Assembly (NCBI GenBank): GCA_937967325.1
Contig: CALBSQ010000096.1
Coordinates: 1-10,680 of the forward strand
DNA: 10,680 bases
Reading direction: 5' to 3'
Source of the DNA: an uncultured Chloroflexota bacterium
GTDB lineage: Bacteria; Chloroflexota; UBA4733
Every line of letters begins with the position of its first letter. Positions within the stretch are counted from its first letter, which is position 1. Both the position numbers and the translations under genes were made by a program. This document shows positions 5,526 to 10,680 of this stretch, piece by piece. The notes beneath the pieces were generated by a model. That model did no database searches. It had not been told where the DNA came from and saw only the letters and a list, made by a program, of their open reading frames with translations.

Positions 5526-6284
5526 ATGACAACCGAAGCTATTGTCAATCGTATCGCATCCGATGTCCTGGAACTATTCAAGCAAGTCAGCACCGCGACC
5601 CTGAGCAGCCAGCTTCACCGGCGCGGCTTCAAACAGCTCGTGATGCACGGCATCACGCCGTTACGCCCCGACCTTCGCCTGGCCGGGCAGGCCTTTACCC
5701 TGCGCTACATCCCCATGCGCGAAGACCTGGAGCGCAGCGGCGACTTCGATAACCGCACGAACAAGCAGCGCCTTGCCGTCGAGCAGGTTGGTCCGGGCGA
5801 CGTACTGGTGATCGATGCACGCGGCGACACGCGGGCGGGTTCGCTCGGCAACATTCTCGCCACGCGCCTGCACCGGCGCGGCGCCGCCGGCATCGTCACC
5901 GACGGAGCCTTCCGCGACTCGCCGTCGATCCGGGCGATCGAGCTACCGACTTATGCCGGCGGCGCCCATCCCAACATCTCTTTCACGATCCATCACCCGA
6001 TCGACATCAACGTGCCGATCGCCTGCGGCGGTGTAGCGGTGCTGCCCGGCGACGTTATCGTGGGCGATGCGGAGGCGGTCATCGTCGTGCCCCGCGCGCT
6101 TGCCGAGGAGGTTGCTCGTGACGCCTACGAGCAGGAACGCAAGGAGGAGTTCATCCTGTCCAAGATCGAGGCCGGGAGCAGCATCGTCGGCGTATACCCA
6201 CCGAACGAGGACACCACGCGGGCGTTTCAGGATTGGAAAGCGTGGCGCGGCAGCAGTTCACCTACCCCTAAAGTGGTAGGCTAA
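5526..6284 (+). CDS. RraA-like / HMG-aldolase-fold protein
   Basis: A 252-aa protein of the RraA/demethylmenaquinone methyltransferase-like superfamily, which includes class II HMG/CHA (pyruvate) aldolases. Seen: LSTATLSSQLHRRG (21-34), the GDVLVIDARGDTRAGSLGNILA core (91-112), TDGAFRD (125-131) and the NVPIACGGVAVLPGDVIVGD strand-turn region (162-181). R130 and D131 match the Arg-Asp pair that binds pyruvate and Mg2+ in the aldolases, and the AGSLG loop matches the substrate backbone site, so it could be enzymatic. Many relatives are named ribonuclease activity regulators, but the extra N- and C-terminal parts and the metabolic neighbours favour an enzyme. ATG 5526 follows AGAGGAGA; the open frame upstream to 5082 is noise. 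The last eight residues (SPTPKVVG) and the stop come from the inserted repeat. It sits upstream of the amidase operon. Confidence 0.88.
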   Translation: MTTEAIVNRIASDVLELFKQVSTATLSSQLHRRGFKQLVMHGITPLRPDLRLAGQAFTLRYIPMREDLERSGDFDNRTNKQRLAVEQVGPGDVLVIDARGDTRAGSLGNILATRLHRRGAAGIVTDGAFRDSPSIRAIELPTYAGGAHPNISFTIHHPIDINVPIACGGVAVLPGDVIVGDAEAVIVVPRALAEEVARDAYEQERKEEFILSKIEAGSSIVGVYPPNEDTTRAFQDWKAWRGSSSPTPKVVG

Positions 6285-6460
6285 GTTTACAAAGCCAGCT
6301 GAAGCCGGCTAAATCACGCGGACATAGGAGATTGGACGGACAAGTCGCCTAACGCGGTCGATGGTTATGTTTGCCCCGACGTCATCGCAGCATTGCCCTC
6401 GCTTTTCAGCCGGCTTTAGCCGGCTTTGTAGACTTAGCCTGGTGCTTTAGCGCCAGGTGA
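6258..6460. mobile_element. MITE-like element with 33-bp inverted arms and terminal hairpins
   Basis: The arm at 6278-6310 (starting AGGCTAAGTTTACAAAGCC) is complementary to 6408-6440 at 30 of 33 positions. Just outside each arm is a 20-nt hairpin: CCTACCCCTAAAGTGGTAGG (6261-6280) and CCTGGTGCTTTAGCGCCAGG (6438-6457). Complementarity extends three more bases (TCA/TGA) on each side. Each arm also carries two AGCCGGCT-like self-complementary blocks. The ~97-bp centre (6311-6407) has no open frame of note. Size, strong inverted repeats and lack of coding capacity fit a MITE or REP-like non-autonomous element. It overlaps the end of the RraA-like gene and ends 17 bp before the amidase start. No target-site duplication is clear. 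Confidence 0.8.
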
Positions 6461-6464
6461 CCTC

Positions 6465-6469
6465 GGGAG
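6465..6469 (+). promoter_or_regulatory. Ribosome binding site that fixes the amidase start
   Basis: GGGAG lies 8 nt before ATG 6478 and immediately after the inserted element. It makes that ATG a better start than the in-frame GTG at 6457, which falls on the last base of the terminal hairpin. Confidence 0.6.
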
Positions 6470-6477
6470 ACGAGCGT

Positions 6478-7905
6478 ATGACAGATGACAACGACCTCTG
6501 CTTCACCCCGGCAACCGAGCTGGCCGCCCTAATTCGGGCCCGACGCCTCTCGCCGGTTGAGCTGGTCGAGGCCCTGTTAGCGCGTATCGACCTCCTCAAT
6601 CCACAGCTCAACGCCTACTGCACCGTCACGGCTGAGGCGGCGCGCCAGGAGGCGAGAGCTGCTGAGGAAGCCGTCATGCGCACAGCTCGTGGCTCGGGCG
6701 GCGAACTGGGACCGCTGCACGGCGTGCCCTGCTCGATCAAGGATGTCACGTACACCAAGGGTGTGCGCACGACGCTCGGATCCAAGCTGTACGAGCACTA
6801 CGTGCCAAACGAGGACGCTCCCGTCGTAGAGCGGCTCAAAGCCGCCGGCGCTATCGTGCTCGGCAAGACCTGCACGCCGGAGCTGGGCTGGAAAGGGGCC
6901 ACCGATAGTCCGCTGTTCGGCATCACGCGCAACCCTTGGAACCTTGAGCGCACCGCCGGCGGCTCCAGTGGCGGCGCCGCGGCCGCCGTGGCCGCCGGCC
7001 TCGGCCCGCTCGCTACCGGCACGGATGGGGCCGGCTCCATCCGCATCCCGTCCAGCTTCTGCGGCATCGTCGGGCACAAGCCCTCCTTTGGCCTCGTCCC
7101 CTATTACCCGCCCAGCGCGGCAGAGCTGGTCGCGCACATCGGGCCGATGACGCGCACGGTGCGCGACACCGCGCTGATGCTGGACGTCATGAGCGGCCCG
7201 GACGACCGCGACCGCAATTCGCTGCCGGTGACCGGCGGGGCATACCTTGCTGCCTGTGAGGGAAGCGTGCGCGGGTTGCGCGTGGCGTGGAGCGCCGATC
7301 TGGGCTTCGCGCCCATAGAGCCCGAGGTTCGCCGGATCGCCGAGCAGGCTGCCCGGCGCATTGCCGGTCTCGGCTGCCAGGTGGACGATGCCTCGCCCGG
7401 CTTCGCCGACCCGGCGCAGACGATCGGCATGCTGTTCTACTGTGGTGTGGCGGGCAGAGTCGTGTCGCAGCCGGCCGGCTGGCGTGACCTGGTGGACCCG
7501 GGGCTGGTCCGGATCGTGGACGAATACCGGACGCGAACGGCCTATGATCTGGCCCAGGCGCTGGCCGACCGGAACGCGTTGTGGGCGACGGTACGTTCCT
7601 TCTTCGAGCGCTTCGACCTGCTGCTCACGCCGACTATGCCGCTGCCGGCGTTCCCAGTGGGCAAGGACTTCCCAGATGCAATCGACGGTCAACTGCGCAC
7701 GCATCTCACCTGGACGCCGTTTACGTACCCGTTCAACCTGACCGGCCAACCCGCGCTGACCGTGCCGTGCGGCTGGACCAGCGATGGGCTGCCGGTTGGA
7801 CTGCAGATCGTCGGCCGCCGCCTGGACGATGCCACCGTGCTGCGCGCCGCCGCCGCGTTTGAGGCGGCGGCTCCATGGGGAGATCGACAGCCGCCTGTGT
7901 CTTGA
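6478..7905 (+). CDS. Amidase (amidase signature family)
   Basis: A 475-aa hydrolase with the complete Ser-cisSer-Lys triad of the amidase signature family. K88 lies in PCSIKDV, S163 in the Gly-rich AGGSSGGAAAA motif, and nucleophile S187 in GTDGAGSIRIPSSFCG. The spacings (75 and 24) equal those of the family's FAAH example (K142, S217, S241). The C-terminal FTYPFNLTGQPALTVPCGW and GLPVGLQIVG blocks are also typical. Length is normal, and no signal peptide is visible, so it is probably cytoplasmic. It cleaves a carboxamide to acid plus ammonia or amine. Substrate cannot be read from sequence. No GatB or GatC gene is nearby, so it is more likely catabolic than the tRNA amidotransferase subunit. 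It is the first gene after the inserted repeat and is followed after 50 bp by the aminotransferase. Confidence 0.94.
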   Translation: MTDDNDLCFTPATELAALIRARRLSPVELVEALLARIDLLNPQLNAYCTVTAEAARQEARAAEEAVMRTARGSGGELGPLHGVPCSIKDVTYTKGVRTTLGSKLYEHYVPNEDAPVVERLKAAGAIVLGKTCTPELGWKGATDSPLFGITRNPWNLERTAGGSSGGAAAAVAAGLGPLATGTDGAGSIRIPSSFCGIVGHKPSFGLVPYYPPSAAELVAHIGPMTRTVRDTALMLDVMSGPDDRDRNSLPVTGGAYLAACEGSVRGLRVAWSADLGFAPIEPEVRRIAEQAARRIAGLGCQVDDASPGFADPAQTIGMLFYCGVAGRVVSQPAGWRDLVDPGLVRIVDEYRTRTAYDLAQALADRNALWATVRSFFERFDLLLTPTMPLPAFPVGKDFPDAIDGQLRTHLTWTPFTYPFNLTGQPALTVPCGWTSDGLPVGLQIVGRRLDDATVLRAAAAFEAAAPWGDRQPPVS

Positions 7906-7925
7906 AGCGAGAATCCTGTATGCTC

Positions 7926-7938
7926 TGAGCCGGGCTCA
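7926..7938. repeat. 13-bp palindrome between amidase and aminotransferase
   Basis: TGAGCC-G-GGCTCA is perfectly symmetrical and lies just before the AAGGGG ribosome binding site of the next gene. It may be a small operator or an RNA-processing hairpin in the operon. It is too short to be sure. Confidence 0.3.
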
Positions 7939-7955
7939 TCGGAAAGGGGTTATTC

Positions 7956-9263
7956 ATGCCTGATCACGCCGCGACTGCTGCTCCCAGCTTCTTTTCGGCG
8001 CCGGGGACAGGCGCCGCGCTCCTCAACACGGACCGCGCCCACTTGCTCCATCCCCAACAGTACGACGCCGACCACGACAACGCGGTCGTGTTTGCGCGTG
8101 GCCAGGGGGCGACGCTTTGGGACGTGGAAGGTCGCCGCTATCTCGACGGCCTGTCCTGCTTGTGGAACGTCAATGTCGGGCACGGCCGGCGCGAGCTGGC
8201 CGAGGCCGCCGCTGAGCAGATGTCAACCATGGCCTTCAGCAGCGCCTACGTCGGCAATACCAATGAGCCGGCGATCCGCCTGGCCGCCCGGCTGGCGGAT
8301 CTGGCGCCCGGCGACCTGAACACCGTCTTCTTCACGACCGGCGGCGCCGAATCCAACGAGAGCGCCTTCAAGACGGCGCGGTTCTACTGGAATCTGCGCG
8401 GTAAGCCGGACAAGATCAAGATCCTGTCGCGGACCAACGCCTACCACGGCGTGACGATGGGCGCTATGGCCGCCACTGGACTGCCGGTGTTCTGGCAGCG
8501 CTTCGGTCCCTTGCCGCCGGGCTTCGGGCAGGTGCCGGCAATGTCACCCGAGGCGCTGGAAGAGCGCATCCTCCAGGAAGGCGCCGACACGGTTGCCGCG
8601 TTCGTCGCCGAGCCGGTCCAGGGCGCTGGCGGGGTCTATCCGCCGCCTGCCGATTATTTTGCGCGGGTTCGGGCGATCTGCGACCGCCACGACGTGCTGC
8701 TCATCGCCGACGAGGTGATCACCGGGTTCGGCCGCACCGGGCGCTACTGGGGGCTGCAGCACTGGAACGTCGCGCCCGACATGCTGTCCTTTGCCAAAGG
8801 CGTGACCTCCGGCTACCTGCCGCTCGGCGGCGTGATCATCTCCGACCGCATTCGCAGCGCCTTGCGCGCAGCCGGCCCCGACGCCAAATGGATGCACGCC
8901 TACACCTATTCCGGCCACCCCACCTGCTGCGCCGTCGGCCTGCGCAACCTGGACATCATCAAGGACGAAGGCCTGGTGCAACGCGCCGAGGCTAGCGGCA
9001 AGCGGCTGCTGGCCGGGCTGGGGCCGTTACGGGAGAAGCCCTATGTCCAGGAAGTGCGCGGCCTGGGCATGATGGCTGCGGTCGAGTTCCGTCCTAGCGC
9101 GGGCATCGGGCAACGCGCCATCGCCGAAGCCCGGCGGCGCGGCCTCATCACTCGCTTCCGCGCCGACATCGTGATGCTGGCGCCGCCGCTGGTCACGACC
9201 GACATCGAGCTGGACGAGATGACGGGGATTCTGCGAGATTCCATCACCACCGTGGCCGGGTAG
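7956..9263 (+). CDS. Class III PLP-dependent aminotransferase
   Basis: A 435-aa class III (omega-amino acid:pyruvate type) aminotransferase of full length. Seen: RYLDGLSCLWNVNVGHGRRE (61-80), phosphate-binding FFTTGGAESNESAFK (125-139), YHG (163-165) for cofactor stacking, AEPVQGAGG, the ADEVITGFGRTG motif with D252 contacting the PLP pyridine nitrogen, and K281 in SFAKGVTSGYLPLGG as the Schiff-base lysine. The HAYTYSGHPTCCAVGLRNL stretch is also typical. Such enzymes move an amino group from beta- or omega-amino acids, amines or polyamines to pyruvate or a keto acid. ATG 7956 follows AAGGGG. Lying between amidase and SDR genes, it may accept the amine released by the amidase. It is probably cytoplasmic. 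Donor specificity cannot be stated. Confidence 0.95.
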   Translation: MPDHAATAAPSFFSAPGTGAALLNTDRAHLLHPQQYDADHDNAVVFARGQGATLWDVEGRRYLDGLSCLWNVNVGHGRRELAEAAAEQMSTMAFSSAYVGNTNEPAIRLAARLADLAPGDLNTVFFTTGGAESNESAFKTARFYWNLRGKPDKIKILSRTNAYHGVTMGAMAATGLPVFWQRFGPLPPGFGQVPAMSPEALEERILQEGADTVAAFVAEPVQGAGGVYPPPADYFARVRAICDRHDVLLIADEVITGFGRTGRYWGLQHWNVAPDMLSFAKGVTSGYLPLGGVIISDRIRSALRAAGPDAKWMHAYTYSGHPTCCAVGLRNLDIIKDEGLVQRAEASGKRLLAGLGPLREKPYVQEVRGLGMMAAVEFRPSAGIGQRAIAEARRRGLITRFRADIVMLAPPLVTTDIELDEMTGILRDSITTVAG

Positions 9264-9281
9264 GCGGAGGGAGACGACAAC

Positions 9282-10043
9282 TTGCCAGTGACGATCGATC
9301 TCAGCGGCAAGGCCGCCTTGGTGACGGGCGGCAGCCGCGGCCTGGGCTCGGTGATGTGCCGCGAGCTGGCGAGAGCCGGGGCAGCCGTGGCCGTCCACTA
9401 CGCCAAATCGCCTGACGGCGCCGCCGCGGTAGTCAAAACCATTGAGGCGCACGGCGGCCGTGCTCTCGCCGTCGGGGGAGACTTCCACGACGCCGGCAGC
9501 GTGGAGCGGGTCGCTGGCGAAGCGCAGGCGCGGCTCGGGCCGATCAGCATCCTCGTCAACAACGTCGGCCGGGAAGAGCGATTGGGGCCGGCTATGGACA
9601 TTGGCTGGGATGCTTTTCAGGAAATGCTGGACCTCAACGTTCGCGCCGCCTACCTGGCCAGCCACGTGGTCGCGCCGACGATGCGCCGGCAGAAGTGGGG
9701 CCGGATCATCACCATCCTGTCCATGGCCACGCACTCCCATCCCAAGAGCATGGCCGCCTACTCCACGGCCAAGACTGCGCTGGCCGGCCTGACCAAGGCG
9801 CTGGCCGTGGATCTCGGCCCCGACGGCATCACCGTGAACGCGGTGTCGCCCGGCTGGATCCCTGTCGAGCGGCACGGCCCGAGCACGCTGCCGGGCCGCA
9901 TGGCCACCGCGGCGCGGACGCCGCTGGGACACCTCGGGGAGCCTGAGGATGTCGCAGGCGCAGTCCTCTTCCTCGCTTCCGACCTGGCCAAGTTCATCAC
10001 CGGAGTGGAGATACCCGTGTGCGGGGGAGTGCAGATCCTCTAA
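9282..10043 (+). CDS. SDR-family NAD(P)-dependent oxidoreductase
   Basis: A 253-aa classical short-chain dehydrogenase/reductase. TGGSRGLG (15-22) is the dinucleotide-binding turn, NNVG (93-96) replaces the usual NNAG, and the catalytic tetrad is N119, S147, Y160 and K164 (YSTAK). SPGWIPVE follows the active site, and VAGAVLFLASDLAKFITGVEIPVCGG is the usual C-terminal pattern, with Cys-Gly-Gly in place of the common Asp-Gly-Gly. The start chosen is TTG 9282, 8 nt after GGAGGGAG; GTG 9288 in the same frame is the alternative. The 18-bp gap after the aminotransferase indicates co-transcription, and reduction of the aldehyde or ketone made by that enzyme is a natural job, by inference. FabG-like activity cannot be excluded, although no other fatty acid genes are present. 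Confidence 0.94.
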   Translation: MPVTIDLSGKAALVTGGSRGLGSVMCRELARAGAAVAVHYAKSPDGAAAVVKTIEAHGGRALAVGGDFHDAGSVERVAGEAQARLGPISILVNNVGREERLGPAMDIGWDAFQEMLDLNVRAAYLASHVVAPTMRRQKWGRIITILSMATHSHPKSMAAYSTAKTALAGLTKALAVDLGPDGITVNAVSPGWIPVERHGPSTLPGRMATAARTPLGHLGEPEDVAGAVLFLASDLAKFITGVEIPVCGGVQIL

Positions 10044-10047
10044 CGCG

Positions 10048-10503
10048 GTGGATCTCGTCATTCTGATCGGCTTGCAGGCGTCAGGGAAGAGCACGTTCGC
10101 CCGGCGTCACCTGGCGGAGACACACGAGCACGTGAGTAAGGATGAGCTGCGCAACAGCCGGAGTCCGGCGAGGCGGCAGGCCGAGCTCATTGAGGCGGCA
10201 TTGCAGGTGGGACGCTCCGTCGTCGTCGACAACACCAATCCGACGGTCGAGGAGCGTGCAGCGCTCCTACATCAGGGACGTGCCTACGGGGCTCGGCTGG
10301 TGGGGCATTACTTCGACTCCACGGTGAAGGATTGTCTTGCCCGCAACCGGCAGCGCACCGGGCGTAGCAGGGTGCCCGATGTCGCCATCTACGCAACGGC
10401 CAAGAAGCTGGAGCGACCGTCCTATGCGGAAGGATTCGACTCCCTGTTTTCTGTTCACATGCTGGCAGGCGAGTTCGAGGTGAGCGCGTGGGGGCGGGAG
10501 TGA
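10048..10503 (+). CDS. Small P-loop kinase (AAA_33 / polynucleotide kinase-like)
   Basis: A 151-aa protein starting MDLVILIGLQASGKSTFARR. The Walker A motif GLQASGKST (8-16) binds ATP. HVSKDELRNSRSP and VVVDNTNPTVEERAALL match the substrate/base-acid region of the predicted kinases related to the T4 polynucleotide kinase N-terminal domain (SxDxLR, DNTN). A lid-like RNRQRTGRSRVP supplies phosphate-binding arginines. Length is normal for a stand-alone domain. GTG 10048 lies 4 nt after the SDR stop with no own ribosome binding site, so translation is probably coupled. The open frame upstream inside the SDR gene is a shadow. The phosphorylated substrate is unknown; RNA/DNA 5' ends or a small metabolite are both possible. 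Confidence 0.88.
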   Translation: MDLVILIGLQASGKSTFARRHLAETHEHVSKDELRNSRSPARRQAELIEAALQVGRSVVVDNTNPTVEERAALLHQGRAYGARLVGHYFDSTVKDCLARNRQRTGRSRVPDVAIYATAKKLERPSYAEGFDSLFSVHMLAGEFEVSAWGRE

Positions 10504-10520
10504 GCCGGCGGATACGGCTC
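10502..10520 (+). terminator. Hairpin at the end of the kinase gene
   Basis: GAGCCG and CGGCTC form a 6-bp stem around a 7-nt loop, overlapping the stop codon. No run of T follows, so an intrinsic terminator is only possible, not shown. It may act with the larger palindromic repeat just downstream. Confidence 0.28.
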
Positions 10521-10557
10521 TACTTGGTTGAGCGGCACATTGGACCAGAACGGGTAG

Positions 10558-10680
10558 GGGCGGGCCTTGTGCCCGCCCTGGCTTTGCCGTCTCGTCCGGC
10601 GTTTCCCGACGGCTGGAAACGCGACCCTGCTGCCGATTGGTGATGTCGGCGGGTGCGGTCACCAGGGCGGGCACAAGGCC
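10558..10680. repeat. Palindromic repeat element at the right edge (partial)
   Basis: GGCCTTGTGCCCGCCCTGG (10563-10581) recurs as a perfect 19-bp inverted copy at 10662-10680, the last bases of the window. The left arm also folds on itself: GGGCGGGC (10558-10565) pairs with GCCCGCCC (10571-10578). The 80-bp centre has no gene. The layout, palindromic arms around a short non-coding centre, is that of an intergenic REP/MITE-like family and differs in sequence from the one at 6258-6460. It follows the last operon gene and may block or end transcription. Its outer right end is outside the window. Confidence 0.7.

Noticed and set aside
6577..7749. 390-aa minus-strand frame within the amidase gene
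   Set aside because: It is antisense to a complete amidase signature protein and has no motif of its own.
9027..10094. 355-aa minus-strand frame across the aminotransferase and SDR genes
   Set aside because: It crosses two well-supported genes in antisense and is His/Arg/Gly-rich noise.

Overview
The window is GC-rich bacterial DNA with frequent GTG/TTG starts and tightly spaced genes. An OmpR-type two-component system, a Uma2 nuclease-fold protein, a RraA/HMG-aldolase-like protein and palindromic AAGCCGGCT-type repeats together suggest a Chloroflexota-like organism (Thermomicrobia or a relative). This is an impression from gene content, not a placement. No rRNA, tRNA or CRISPR array was seen.

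Left part (1-1306): a minus-strand two-component operon. A response regulator (906-202, GTG start) overlaps by 4 nt a sensor kinase, of which only the N-terminal two-helix membrane part lies in the window (205-1). About 400 bp without a gene follow, holding candidate promoters for the regulator (minus) and for the next gene (plus). Middle-left (1307-2930): a Uma2-family gene on plus, then a decayed minus-strand patch. The patch holds the end of a membrane protein, half of a PadR-type winged helix ending at an in-frame stop, and an intact-looking 63-aa helical protein. About 400 bp with no convincing gene lie upstream of that.

Middle (2805-5524): a plus-strand zinc-ribbon protein with a Pro/Ala linker appears frameshifted near 3262. 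It leads into an M6 (immune inhibitor A-like) metalloprotease with an intact HExxHxxGxPD site. The protease gene overlaps by 23 bp the 3' end of a convergent 113-aa beta-rich protein. The ~300-bp divergent spacer between that gene and the next holds two opposed extended -10 elements and a nested inverted repeat.

Right part (5526-10680): a plus-strand metabolic block. It starts with a RraA/HMG-aldolase-like protein, then a ~200-bp MITE-like inverted repeat that supplies the last codons and stop of that gene. It continues with an amidase, a class III PLP aminotransferase, an SDR oxidoreductase and a small P-loop kinase, spaced 50, 18 and 4 bp apart, so probably one operon. The enzyme order suggests amide hydrolysis, transamination of the freed amine and reduction of the carbonyl, with the RraA-like enzyme as a possible C-C lyase. 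The substrate cannot be told from sequence. The window ends inside a second palindromic repeat.

The strongest unusual signals are the MITE with compensating changes in its terminal hairpins, the frameshifted zinc-ribbon gene beside the metalloprotease, and the uncharacterised amidase/aminotransferase/SDR/kinase operon. I see no clear sign of a new defence or mobile system.
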